From: an uncultured Lachnospiraceae bacterium
GTDB taxonomy: Bacteria; Bacillota; Clostridia; Lachnospirales; Lachnospiraceae
Direction of reading: 5' to 3'
DNA: 20,434 bases
NCBI GenBank assembly: GCA_937920345.1
Contig: CALGVA010000035.1
Location: forward strand, 1-20,434
Shown here: positions 5,811-13,265 of the stretch, piece by piece
How the letters are laid out: each line of letters starts with the position of its first letter
How positions within the stretch are numbered: position 1 is the stretch's first letter
Made by a program: the position numbers and the translations under genes
Notes under the pieces: generated by a model
Databases searched by the model: none
Seen by the model: only the letters and a program-made list of their open reading frames with translations
Told to the model about the DNA's origin: nothing

Positions 5811-7022
5811 CTATCTGCCCGACACCTGATACCGCCTGTATATCTTCGCACCCGCCGCTGCTGCCACGGCGCCGCCGATAACATACAGAAGCGGAACAGC
5901 CTGCCACGCCGTAAAGCACTGTCCGCCGGCTGCAATAAGCCATTCACTGAAAATCCCCCGGCGGGATAAGAAAGACATGGGCAGACTCTGCCAGATCTGT
6001 GCCGCCGCCCTGTATTGTGCCGGAATATCGAACATCGCTCCTGCAATGATCAATCCTGTAAATAACGCCAGCGTTGCAATACTGTTATGCATAAGTTCCG
6101 ATCCCACCATGACAAGCACTCCCATAAGAACCGCAGCCACCAGAAAAACACCGTAGGCAATGACACACGCCTGCCCGATACTTAACGGGTAGGCATAGAT
6201 GCTCATATATGAATACAGCTGCACCGCTGTCTGAAACCCCTCCGCCCCGTAAATGACCAGCGCCACTGTCACCACCGCCAGGCCCGTCAGCAACGCACAC
6301 AAAAAGGACACACTGATTCCCGCCGACAGTTTCGCCCAGTACGCCACAGTTCTTCCTTTGGCACTGGACAGAATCATCTGGTCCGTTCTCCGCATATGTT
6401 CTTCCGGAAACACCCCCGACAGACAGACCGCCGTAAGCAGAAGCATCAGAATGCCCACCGTGTCAAGGTCCTTTAAGATCGTGCCGTATCCTTCATGATA
6501 ATAGTAAGTAAATGGCTTATCAATCTTCTCTTCCTGCTCCTGCCAGAATGCTTTCTCCGTGTCCGATAAAAATAAATCCGTCCATGCCTCCTCCTGCCGG
6601 TCTGCCCGCGCGTCATAGAGGCTCTGTTCTTCTGCCTGCCAGCCCTCATACCACGGATTTCTCTCTATCCACCGCCATATAATCTGAAAAATATCGCTGT
6701 ATGGCCGGGCATATTTCTGATATTCCTCCGTCTCGGTGTACCGCTCTGCTGTCTTCGGGATTTCGCTGTACGCCGACATCGTTTCCTCCAGCAGTTCCTG
6801 CCCGACTACCCTGCCTGACAACGCCCGTTGGTATGCGCTGTCCACCTGAAACATATGATAGTGGGTGTCAACGGCCTCTCCTTCCACATAATAATTACCG
6901 GACAGATTCCCTGTTTCTGCAAAAATAATACAGCCGATGCAGAGAAACAATGCAATCCATACCAGTTTTCGCCCAAGGATTTTTTTAAATTCATAATGAT
7001 ATAGTGTAAGAAAAATGTTCAC
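5811..7022 (-). CDS. ABC transporter permease with a large external domain
   Basis: A 403-residue membrane protein. One segment near the start (about 20-37) is followed by ~150 hydrophilic, aromatic and acidic residues (38-185) that should lie outside the cell, then five segments (about 187-207, 228-256, 278-304, 313-332, 355-390). This is the plan of ABC-2 permeases that handle peptides or lipids. It lies 73 bp downstream of the ATPase gene on the same strand and is the last gene of the sigma-membrane protein-ATPase-permease operon. The large external part could bind substrate or sense a signal. The spacer before the ATG has only a weak ribosome site (GAGAGAGGAG about 9 nt upstream). Confidence 0.8.
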   Translation of the reverse strand: MNIFLTLYHYEFKKILGRKLVWIALFLCIGCIIFAETGNLSGNYYVEGEAVDTHYHMFQVDSAYQRALSGRVVGQELLEETMSAYSEIPKTAERYTETEEYQKYARPYSDIFQIIWRWIERNPWYEGWQAEEQSLYDARADRQEEAWTDLFLSDTEKAFWQEQEEKIDKPFTYYYHEGYGTILKDLDTVGILMLLLTAVCLSGVFPEEHMRRTDQMILSSAKGRTVAYWAKLSAGISVSFLCALLTGLAVVTVALVIYGAEGFQTAVQLYSYMSIYAYPLSIGQACVIAYGVFLVAAVLMGVLVMVGSELMHNSIATLALFTGLIIAGAMFDIPAQYRAAAQIWQSLPMSFLSRRGIFSEWLIAAGGQCFTAWQAVPLLYVIGGAVAAAAGAKIYRRYQVSGR

Positions 7023-7095
7023 AGCGTAACTCCTCTCTCTATGCTCTCATTGATACCTTCATGCCTTTTTACCAGCAGGACCTTCTGAATGCCCT

Positions 7096-7785
7096 TCAGG
7101 CATTCTGCTGTAGATAAAATTCTTCCAGATCTCCTTTCGCACCATCCCATTTTCCATGATAAATCAGCTGTCCGTCCTTCATCATAAGAATCTCGTCGGC
7201 GATATGCTCAATGTCCGAAACAATATGCGTAGACAATAATACAATACTTTCTTTTCCGATATCTCCGATCAGTTCCCTGAAGCGCACCCGCTCTTTCGGA
7301 TCAAGTCCTGCAGTCGGCTCATCCAGAACAAGCAGCTTCGGTTCATTGAGCAGTGCCTGCGCGATCCCCAGTCTCTGTTTCATGCCGCCGGAAAAAGTTT
7401 TCACCTTCTTATGGCGTACATTCTGCAGCGACACCAGTTCCAGCAGTTCCTCCGCCCGTCGCTTCGCCTGCGTCTTGGGGATTCCTTTTAAAGCCGCAAG
7501 ATACAATAGAAAATCCACTGCGCGAAATTCCGGGTAATATCCGAAATCCTGCGGCAGATATCCCAGAACCGCACGGTATGCCTCCGTATCCGCGCCAATG
7601 CCGTCATAAGAGATCGTCCCGCCGTCCGGCTTCAAAATCCCGCAGATCATTCGCATAAGCGTCGTTTTGCCGGCGCCGTTGGCCCCCAGCAGCCCGTATA
7701 CCCCCTTTTCCAGATTCACCGATACCCTGTCTACCGCTATGAGATTTTTATACTGCTTTGACACACGGTCTATCGTAAGTTTCAT
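7096..7785 (-). CDS. ABC transporter ATP-binding protein of the sigma-factor operon
   Basis: A 229-residue ATPase with all canonical elements: Walker A GANGAGKTT (34-42), Q-loop YLPQ (76-79), signature FSGGMKQ (131-137), Walker B LLVLDEP (151-157), D-loop AGLDP and switch His in STH (185-187). The lack of a long C-terminal extension and the close match to consensus place it in the large ABC-2 exporter group (bacitracin, lantibiotic or Na+ export type). I chose the ATG at 7785, where GGGAGG lies 6 nt upstream, over an earlier in-frame ATG at 7806. It follows the polytopic membrane protein gene after 51 bp and precedes the large permease, with which it probably forms the transporter, perhaps with the 237-residue protein as a second membrane subunit. 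Confidence 0.92.
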   Translation of the reverse strand: MKLTIDRVSKQYKNLIAVDRVSVNLEKGVYGLLGANGAGKTTLMRMICGILKPDGGTISYDGIGADTEAYRAVLGYLPQDFGYYPEFRAVDFLLYLAALKGIPKTQAKRRAEELLELVSLQNVRHKKVKTFSGGMKQRLGIAQALLNEPKLLVLDEPTAGLDPKERVRFRELIGDIGKESIVLLSTHIVSDIEHIADEILMMKDGQLIYHGKWDGAKGDLEEFYLQQNA

Positions 7786-7836
7786 ATCCATCCTCCCTGT
7801 CAGCACCGCAAATTATAATGGAAAATAAGCTGTCAG

Positions 7837-8550
7837 TCATATTTTCCCATCCGTTTTCACCAGCCCGATTATCATATTTCTATATTGCCTGATCACGCAT
7901 CCTGCAAGCAGCGCCATCATACAGCCCCATGTGACTGTACTATACCCTTCACAGGTCCGTACAATCACATCCCTTTCCATAAATACAAAAGAACCGATCG
8001 CGGCTGCGGCACCCGCACAGAAATAAATTGCTTCACGCCCTTTGTACACGCGTGCAATGCACAATCCGATAAAAGATGTCAACAGATACGGTGTCAAAAT
8101 GTACATGCCCGTCTGAAACGGCGCGCGATCTCCCCTCCATATTCCTGCAATCACCAGAAACCATAAGAGCATCGCATTTTCCACGCCGAGAATCCATAAT
8201 CTTGCAAACAGAACGCTTCGTAAAGAAAAACGTGTCGCCATTTCCAGTTCAGCCATCTCATACTGTTCCGATCTGCCGCACTCTGCAATGACCGTAACTG
8301 CCAGAAAAGGCGTAAGTGCCGAAAGAACCCACATAAGATTTGCTGCGGCCATTACCGCTCCGATTACGGTAACCATAAAAATGACTGCGGAAAGCGCCCA
8401 GATCCATTTGCGGATATATGCCGCCTGAGAGCGCATAACCTCCCAGATGTTCATTTGCGGCCGGTTCCACTTCTGCATAAATTCTTTTTTATGCAAAGGC
8501 GGCGGCGCCTCATAAACGGATTTAAGCTGGTCCTTTATTTCACGCTCCAT
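7837..8550 (-). CDS. Six-segment membrane protein in the anti-sigma position
   Basis: A 237-residue protein: a cytoplasmic head of ~48 residues (MEREIKDQLKSVYEAPPPLH), then about six membrane segments (50-68, 70-90, 120-140, 147-168, 177-193, 203-222) and a short basic tail. I recognise no named family. The start at 8550 has a strong AAGGAGG 7 nt upstream and overlaps the end of the sigma factor gene by 11 bp, so the two are probably translationally coupled, as sigma/anti-sigma pairs often are. It lacks the HxxxCxxC zinc anti-sigma motif. It could be a membrane anti-sigma factor of a different build, a second permease subunit of the ABC transporter encoded next, or both. The head is long enough to hold a sigma factor. 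Confidence 0.75.
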   Translation of the reverse strand: MEREIKDQLKSVYEAPPPLHKKEFMQKWNRPQMNIWEVMRSQAAYIRKWIWALSAVIFMVTVIGAVMAAANLMWVLSALTPFLAVTVIAECGRSEQYEMAELEMATRFSLRSVLFARLWILGVENAMLLWFLVIAGIWRGDRAPFQTGMYILTPYLLTSFIGLCIARVYKGREAIYFCAGAAAAIGSFVFMERDVIVRTCEGYSTVTWGCMMALLAGCVIRQYRNMIIGLVKTDGKI

Positions 8551-9118
8551 ATAATCCCTCCTTTTCAAGCAGTATCCTGAATTTCTTTTGCACGGCAAGC
8601 AGTCGGCGCCTCACTGCAAATCTGGATATGCCAAATATCTGTCCGACCGCAGACACCGGAACTTCATTCACATACCGGAGCAGCAGAAGCTCCTGCTCGT
8701 CCTGCTGCAGCCCGGACAAAGCCTTCTGCACGGCAAGTCTGGTAATCATCTGTTCTTCCTGCATATCACCGCATACGCATTCCTGTATGTCTCCACTATG
8801 CATGACTGCACGGTTTTCCCGGCATTCGCCCGAAAGATTCCTGTCCCTCTGTCCATTACCTGTCTGCATAAAAGCAGATTCTCTGTTTTCTGTTTTTAAA
8901 GCTCTGTCCGCCGACCGCCTGCGGTACTCGTCGATACAAAGATTCCCCGCAATCGTGTACAGACATTTCAGCGCCTCTTCTTTCCCCTTACAATTGTACC
9001 TCTGAAAATAGCGGAGGAAGGTTTCCTGCGTAATGTCCTCGGCCGACTGCTGATGATGCAGTTTAAAATAGCAATAACGATAGATTTTGTCGTACTGTTC
9101 TTCCAAATCCAGGGACAT
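8540..9118 (-). CDS. ECF-family RNA polymerase sigma factor
   Basis: A 192-residue protein with region 2 at residues 6-70 (YDKIYRYCYFKLHHQ, then SAEDITQETFLRYF, the -10 recognition helix, and IAGNLCIDEYRRR) and region 4 at about 124-183 (ALSGLQQDEQELLLLRYV, then a helix-turn-helix ending in ISRFAVRRRLLAVQKKF). The linker (75-120) is longer than usual, polar, and contains a CVCGD cluster. Such factors direct polymerase to stress promoters and are normally held by a membrane anti-sigma factor. GAGGAGG sits 8 nt before the ATG. It heads an operon with a six-segment membrane protein, an ABC ATPase and a permease, so it most likely switches on this transporter, possibly in response to a cell-envelope-active compound. 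Confidence 0.9.
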   Translation of the reverse strand: MSLDLEEQYDKIYRYCYFKLHHQQSAEDITQETFLRYFQRYNCKGKEEALKCLYTIAGNLCIDEYRRRSADRALKTENRESAFMQTGNGQRDRNLSGECRENRAVMHSGDIQECVCGDMQEEQMITRLAVQKALSGLQQDEQELLLLRYVNEVPVSAVGQIFGISRFAVRRRLLAVQKKFRILLEKEGLYGA

Positions 9119-9180
9119 GCCGCCATCCTCCTCTCATAATGTATAACGGATCAGGCTTCTGAAATGTGCGCTTTATCCGC

Positions 9181-9214
9181 AAAAAAGCAGCAAAACTTTT
9201 CAGTCTTACTGCTT
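9181..9214 (-). terminator. Terminator between DUF3781 and the sigma factor gene
   Basis: On the - strand AAGCAG pairs with CTGCTT around a loop that can itself pair partly (AA with TT), and a run of six T follows. It lies about 50 nt after the DUF3781 stop and would separate that gene from the sigma-factor operon, whose own promoter I could not find. Confidence 0.5.
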
Positions 9215-9261
9215 CTTCACACTGCCTGCTATTCCACCCCATGATCCGCTGCTGTTTCATG

Positions 9262-9510
9262 TTATCTGATCCTGTGCGCTGTAATGATCGTATAGCTGTG
9301 CGCATTGATCGTAATTTTCAGATCATCTGCCTCACAATACCAGTTTTTGCCCTGCCGGTAGATATGACAATTTTTGTCCAGAACCTTATTTTTACAGTAT
9401 TCAACTACATCCACATTGTCTAATTGCAGATTTCGTCTGATTCGGTCCACACCCATTTCCGTTGTATGAACCTTGTCGATATTATCCAGTAATATTTTTG
9501 GATCTTCCAT
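9262..9510 (-). CDS. DUF3781 family protein
   Basis: An 82-residue soluble protein. LLDNIDKVHTTEMGVDRIRRNL near the start (here given in part: residues 7-28) and the ending ITINAHSYTIITAHRI mark the DUF3781 family, which has no known function. The conserved Thr-Thr-x-x-Gly-x-x-R-I stretch and the C-terminal strand pair are present, so the protein looks complete. I preferred the ATG at 9510 because family members begin close to this point. An ATG at 9525 would add five residues. Both have only a poor ribosome site (GGGAAA 7 nt before 9510). The gene starts 31 bp beyond the gdhA terminator and is on the same strand. Confidence 0.75.
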   Translation of the reverse strand: MEDPKILLDNIDKVHTTEMGVDRIRRNLQLDNVDVVEYCKNKVLDKNCHIYRQGKNWYCEADDLKITINAHSYTIITAHRIR

Positions 9511-9540
9511 GACTATATTTCCCATTCTCCCATTTTGTGT

Positions 9541-9585
9541 TTAAAAATCCCGCATATACACCGACTTCGGCCATATGCGGGATTT
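9541..9585 (-). terminator. Intrinsic terminator of gdhA
   Basis: A perfect 13-bp stem (AAATCCCGCATAT and ATATGCGGGATTT) with a 15-nt loop that contains CCGA/TCGG, followed on the - strand by TTTTTAAA, begins 22 nt after the gdhA stop. It could also act on + strand transcripts. Confidence 0.9.
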
Positions 9586-9607
9586 CTATTCTCCGTATAA
9601 TCAGACT

Positions 9608-10954
9608 CTATACAACGCCCTGTGCCTTCATAGCCTCAGCAACCTTCAGGAAGCCCGCAATGTTTGCGCCTGCCACGTAGTTGCCTTCCATGTTGTACTT
9701 CTTGGACGCCTCGTCTAAGCTGTGGAAGATATTTACCATGATGCCCTTCAGCTTGGAATCCACCTCCTCGAATGTCCAGGACAGTCTTTCGGAGTTCTGA
9801 CTCATCTCCAGTGCAGATGTCGCTACGCCGCCCGCGTTGGAAGCCTTACCGGGACAGAACAGCACGCCGTTCTTCTGCAGATACTCTGTTGCTTCCAGTG
9901 TAGTAGGCATGTTAGCGCCTTCAGCCACTGCAAAGCATCCGTTCGCTACCAGTGCTTTCGCATCTTCCAGATCCAGTTCGTTCTGTGTCGCACAAGGAAG
10001 CGCTACATCACACTTCACAGTCCATACACCGTGCTCACCGGCTTTCTTCTCATGATACTCTGCGCTCGGTCTTGCCGCCGCATACTCTGTCAGGCGTGCA
10101 CGCTTCACTTCTTTAACTTCTTTCAAAAGTGCTACGTCGATGCCTTCAGAATCATAGATCCAGCCTGTAGAGTCGGAGCAGGTAACCGGTTTTGCTCCAA
10201 GCTGCTGAGCTTTCTGGATTGCATAGATGGCCACGTTGCCGGCACCGGATACTGCGATGGTCTTGCCCGCGATATCCTTGCCGTTGCATTTTAACATCTC
10301 CTCCGTTAAGTATAACAGACCGTAGCCCGTTGCCTCGGTTCTTGCGAGGGAACCGCCGTATGTTAAGCCCTTACCTGTCAAAACGCCTTCATAGAGGTTA
10401 CGGATTCTCTTATACTGACCGAACATGTAGCCGATCTCACGACCGCCCACACCGATATCTCCTGCCGGTACGTCGGTATCAGCGCCGATGTGTCTGCAAA
10501 GTTCTGTCATAAAGCTCTGGCAAAACGCCATAACCTCTCTATCGGATTTGCCCTTCGGATCAAAGTCGCATCCGCCCTTACCGCCGCCGATGGGAAGACC
10601 TGTCAGAGAATTCTTGAAGATCTGCTCGAAACCAAGGAATTTGATAATGCCAAGGTTTACTGACGGATGGAATCTTAGACCTCCCTTGTAGGGACCGATG
10701 GCACTGTTAAACTGTACGCGGAAACCGTTATTTACCTGAACCTGGCCCTTATCGTCTACCCACGGAACGCGGAACTGTACGATTCTCTCCGGAACCGTCA
10801 GCCTCTCCAGTAAAGCATCTTTTCTGTATGCTTCCTCATCCGCTTCGATCACGACACGGAGAGATTCCAAAACCTCTTTCACTGCCTGATGGAACTCCGG
10901 CTGTGCGGGATTCTTCGCTACTACCAACTCATAAACCTCATCAACGTATGACAT
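9608..10954 (-). CDS. gdhA: NADP-type glutamate dehydrogenase
   Basis: A 448-residue enzyme that joins ammonium and 2-oxoglutarate to form glutamate with NADPH (EC 1.4.1.4), central to nitrogen assimilation. The length fits the hexameric small-subunit class. The glutamate-binding stretch GPYKGGLRFHP has Lys90. The catalytic Lys126 is in PIGGGKGGCDFDP. GDIGVGGREIGYM follows, and the nucleotide-binding domain starts with VSGAGNVA (about residue 238). AEGANMPTT and CPGKASNAGGVATSALEMSQN near the end are the usual signatures. I chose the ATG at 10954 (GGAGG 9 nt upstream); an upstream in-frame extension of 25 residues carries no family sequence. It is a single-gene unit with a promoter at 11003-11031, a nearby 20-bp palindrome and its own terminator. 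Confidence 0.97.
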   Translation of the reverse strand: MSYVDEVYELVVAKNPAQPEFHQAVKEVLESLRVVIEADEEAYRKDALLERLTVPERIVQFRVPWVDDKGQVQVNNGFRVQFNSAIGPYKGGLRFHPSVNLGIIKFLGFEQIFKNSLTGLPIGGGKGGCDFDPKGKSDREVMAFCQSFMTELCRHIGADTDVPAGDIGVGGREIGYMFGQYKRIRNLYEGVLTGKGLTYGGSLARTEATGYGLLYLTEEMLKCNGKDIAGKTIAVSGAGNVAIYAIQKAQQLGAKPVTCSDSTGWIYDSEGIDVALLKEVKEVKRARLTEYAAARPSAEYHEKKAGEHGVWTVKCDVALPCATQNELDLEDAKALVANGCFAVAEGANMPTTLEATEYLQKNGVLFCPGKASNAGGVATSALEMSQNSERLSWTFEEVDSKLKGIMVNIFHSLDEASKKYNMEGNYVAGANIAGFLKVAEAMKAQGVV

Positions 10955-11002
10955 TGTGCATGTCCTCCTTATTAGTTTGAATATAATTGACTTCCACGTA
11001 TC

Positions 11003-11031
11003 ATTATAGTATGCAGTCTCTAAATCCACAA
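11003..11031 (-). promoter_or_regulatory. Promoter of gdhA
   Basis: On the - strand TTGTGG (11026-11031), 17 nt, TATAAT (11003-11008), about 49 nt before the start codon. The -10 is perfect. Confidence 0.7.
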
Positions 11032-11055
11032 CCCCGATTTAGCATATTAACGTGT

Positions 11056-11075
11056 AAAAATTTCATGAAATTTTT
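11056..11075. promoter_or_regulatory. 20-bp perfect palindrome upstream of gdhA
   Basis: AAAAATTTCA and TGAAATTTTT are exact reverse complements with no gap. The site lies 25 bp upstream of the gdhA -35, where an activator or a repressor could bind. On RNA it would also form a hairpin, but it would lie outside the gdhA transcript. Confidence 0.6.
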
Positions 11076-11190
11076 GCGCAGTTTTTCAACAAATTGTACA
11101 ATGATACTCTTATGCAGTAATTCATGTATACAATTAAGGAGGAGGTCAGCATATTTGCATGTTACCTTTAAACGGCAGCAAATCAGCAGT

Positions 11191-11622
11191 CTACAGATAT
11201 TCTTTCAGCTTCTCTATATTTTTCTGCTCGAAGTCCACCAGCTCCTGCGCCAGTTCTACCGCTTCCCTTGTAGCCAGATCATTATGCTTCATTGCTTTCC
11301 ACATACTGGTGATTCCCCTGCTGCTTCCCTGTATCATCATTTCCGCCAGATGTTCTCTGCTGATATTCAACGCCGTGTTCGCATGAATACTTCCCTTTAA
11401 CATCATATCTGCGATCTGACTGCCGCGGTACACCTCTCCCTCGTTTCTGAGAATCTGATCCAGCGCTTTATTATGGATCTCCGAGTAATGCAGCGACTGC
11501 TTCGCCAACTGCAGTGAAAAATCATCATCCCCGATCTTGTCAAGAATCGTATCAATTGCAGTCATCCCCATCTCCGTATTTCTCTGCACTTCCCGTAATA
11601 TTTTCGCGTCATCATGTTTCAT
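11191..11622 (-). CDS. Unknown all-helical soluble protein
   Basis: A 143-residue protein I cannot place in a named family. It is predicted to be almost wholly helical, with four main helices (about 5-31, 35-61, 65-95 and 103-143) divided by short turns, the outline of a ferritin-like or DUF2383-type bundle. Conserved ferritin E-x-x-H metal pairs are not clearly arranged: SEIHNKALDQIL and EHLAEMM are the nearest, so metal binding is only a possibility. No signal peptide, membrane segment or cysteine. A clear AAGGAGG is 8 nt before the ATG at 11622. It is 68 bp downstream of the terminator hairpin region of the SH3b gene and 236 bp upstream of gdhA. It seems to be a single-gene unit. Confidence 0.75.
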   Translation of the reverse strand: MKHDDAKILREVQRNTEMGMTAIDTILDKIGDDDFSLQLAKQSLHYSEIHNKALDQILRNEGEVYRGSQIADMMLKGSIHANTALNISREHLAEMMIQGSSRGITSMWKAMKHNDLATREAVELAQELVDFEQKNIEKLKEYL

Positions 11623-11655
11623 ACCGTTTTCCTCCTTCGCCCGAATCCTATGAAA

Positions 11656-11690
11656 TCAAAAAGAGCATGAGATTTCTCCCATACTCTTTA
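11656..11690 (-). terminator. Terminator of the double-SH3b gene
   Basis: On the - strand AAAGAGTATGGGAGA pairs with TCTCATGCTCTTT (one wobble, short bulge, 3-nt loop), followed by TTTTTG. It begins about 30 nt after the stop at 11719. Confidence 0.7.
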
Positions 11691-11718
11691 TCTTTACCAA
11701 TATTTATTTCTTTAATCG

Positions 11719-13044
11719 TTACTCCACATAATCCGACTTCACGTAAGCGGTTCTGCCGTTATACTTGATCTTCGTCCAGCCGTCTGCCTGCTTCATGATG
11801 ACTTCGAGTTTCTCGCCCACATATGCGGTTCCAAGCTTATCACCGCTCTCACTTGCCGAAGCACGGACACGGACATTCTCCTTTACGGTCACGGTTCCGG
11901 TCGTCTCTATATCATTGTTATCTGTCTGCTCCGGCTCTTCCTCGGGCTCCTCAGGCTCTTCATTATTTTCTTCGGGCTGCTCCGCATCTGCCTGCATAGT
12001 CTCGGACGGTTCTAAATACTCACTCTTGATGTAGGCTTCTCCGCCCTCATAACTGATTTTGCTCCATCCGTTGCCCTTTTCTTCCAAAAGGTCAAATTCA
12101 TCACCCACAGCCGCCTTGCCCAGCTTATCAGCTGTCTCACTATCCGACTTTCGGATGTTAACAACATCTGTCGCCTTCACTTTTGTTACGACAAGCGCAG
12201 GCTCCTCCTGCTCCGGTTCGGAACCAGGCGTCTCGTCAGAAGGTTCCTCCCCTTCTGCTGCCGGCTCCTCGTCTTGTGCCGGCGTACTGCTGCCTTCCGC
12301 ACGTGCCAGTGCCTCGCCGACATTCTTATCGATCTCCGTGTTCAGATCCAGAATAAAATCGGCCAGCGTCTCATCCTCGGCAAGCATATCGTTATATGCC
12401 ACGGCAACTTTATTATTCAGATCAATCACATCGTCCTGCAGATTCACTTCACGGATGTAACTGAGCACATTCTCATCTTCTTCACCGTCTTCGTTGAGAT
12501 AATAATTTCCATTCTCATCAGTGCAGACATAATAGGTTCGCATGCCCGGAACCGGCTTGTCATAATCGGCAAATTTTACCTCCGTATAGACATAAGCAAT
12601 ATAAGTGCCCTCTTTAGGTCCAATCTTCGTATAGACTTCCAGTGTCGGATAGGATTCGACATACTTACTCGTCTCCTGTGCCTTAAGTATTTCCATGGAG
12701 TCCAGATGATCCATCAGACTGCTCATGGTATCAGTGTCACCCTCCACCACCGCCTTATAATATGTCTCGAACAATTCATTAATCTCCGGTACCGCATCCT
12801 GCTCAAGCGGTACTTCCGGTACCTCGATCACCGCATCCGACAGATCAACATCTTCTGTTGTTTCCACACTTTCTTCTTCCGCAATTTTCTTCTTATTTGC
12901 ATTAATCGCTATCGTAACTGTGACCGCTACACAGATCACTAATATAACAGGCATAATAATCTTGGAATATCGAAACAGCCAGTTCTTAAAGCTTTCCAGC
13001 TTGGCTTTGATAAAATCCGGTATATTATTATTGGATGTATTCAT
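11719..13044 (-). CDS. Membrane-anchored protein with two SH3b domains
   Basis: A 441-residue protein with a ~28-residue cytoplasmic start, one membrane segment (29-49) and the rest outside. Residues 85-200 look like an NTF2-like/DUF-type alpha-beta domain (INELFETYYKAVVEGD). An acidic Pro/Glu linker follows. SH3b domain 1 (285-345, VVNIRKSDSETADKLG, GWSKISYEGGEAYIKSEYL) and domain 2 (382-441, VRVRASASESGDKLG, GWTKIKYNGRTAYVKSDYV) end the protein. A second Glu-rich linker lies between them. SH3b domains usually bind peptidoglycan, so the protein may tie the membrane to the wall. It begins 63 bp after tRNA-Arg on the same strand, with AAGG 9 nt before the ATG at 13044. I see no promoter of its own, so it may share that of the tRNA. 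Confidence 0.85.
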   Translation of the reverse strand: MNTSNNNIPDFIKAKLESFKNWLFRYSKIIMPVILVICVAVTVTIAINANKKKIAEEESVETTEDVDLSDAVIEVPEVPLEQDAVPEINELFETYYKAVVEGDTDTMSSLMDHLDSMEILKAQETSKYVESYPTLEVYTKIGPKEGTYIAYVYTEVKFADYDKPVPGMRTYYVCTDENGNYYLNEDGEEDENVLSYIREVNLQDDVIDLNNKVAVAYNDMLAEDETLADFILDLNTEIDKNVGEALARAEGSSTPAQDEEPAAEGEEPSDETPGSEPEQEEPALVVTKVKATDVVNIRKSDSETADKLGKAAVGDEFDLLEEKGNGWSKISYEGGEAYIKSEYLEPSETMQADAEQPEENNEEPEEPEEEPEQTDNNDIETTGTVTVKENVRVRASASESGDKLGTAYVGEKLEVIMKQADGWTKIKYNGRTAYVKSDYVE

Positions 13045-13069
13045 ATATAACAACCTTTCCTAATCTCTG

Positions 13070-13097
13070 GTCCGCGGCAGCGACTGCTGCCGCAGAC
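13070..13097 (-). other. Strong hairpin between tRNA-Arg and the SH3b gene
   Basis: GTCTGCGGCAGC and GCTGCCGCGGAC (as read on the - strand) form a 12-bp stem with one G-U pair and a 4-nt loop, starting 9 nt after the tRNA 3' end. No T-run follows, so it is not a classic terminator. It may separate the tRNA from the mRNA by processing, or cut readthrough. Confidence 0.65.
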
Positions 13098-13106
13098 AAG
13101 TACAAA

Positions 13107-13178
13107 TGCACCCGACAGGACTCGAACCTGCATCAAAGGCGTCGGAGGCCTACGTTTTATCCATTAGACTACGGGTGC
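13107..13178 (-). tRNA. tRNA-Arg (anticodon CCG)
   Basis: On the - strand a full cloverleaf can be drawn: acceptor GCACCCG/CGGGTGC (7 bp), anticodon loop CTCCGAC giving anticodon CCG for the Arg codon CGG, a T arm GCAGG-TTCGAGT-CCTGT (one G-U) and an A discriminator at 13107. CCA is not encoded. The D stem (GTCT/AAAC) has a C-A mismatch and the first anticodon-stem pair is T-T, so the fold is slightly weak. The anticodon reads a codon that is rare in low-GC Clostridia. Confidence 0.93.
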
Positions 13179-13223
13179 CTGCTTGCATGCACAAAATTGT
13201 TACGATTTTGTTACATCTTGATT

Positions 13224-13252
13224 ATAATAACACAAGCTGGCACCGTTGTCCA
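13224..13252 (-). promoter_or_regulatory. Likely promoter of tRNA-Arg
   Basis: On the - strand TGGACA (13247-13252), 17 nt, TATTAT (13224-13229). An overlapping perfect TATAAT (13221-13226) could serve as -10 with a 20-nt spacer. It lies about 45 bp before the tRNA. Confidence 0.55.
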
Positions 13253-13265
13253 GTACACTAGTTAA

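Noticed and set aside
9063..9305. An 80-codon - strand frame overlapping the sigma gene start and the DUF3781 end
   Set aside because: It lacks a ribosome site, spans a likely terminator and overlaps two better genes in other frames.
9837..10512. Long + strand frames across gdhA
   Set aside because: They mirror the codon pattern of gdhA, which is certain on the - strand, and have no family sequence.
11159..11386. A + strand frame of 75 codons with GGAGGAGG upstream
   Set aside because: It is antisense to the well-supported 143-residue gene, the ribosome-like site is 12 nt away, and the product is low-complexity Ser/Phe/Cys, typical of a shadow frame.
13054..13265. T-box or riboswitch around tRNA-Arg
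   Set aside because: No T-box sequence (TGGNACCGCG-like) or known riboswitch core is present; the structure is explained by the tRNA and one hairpin.
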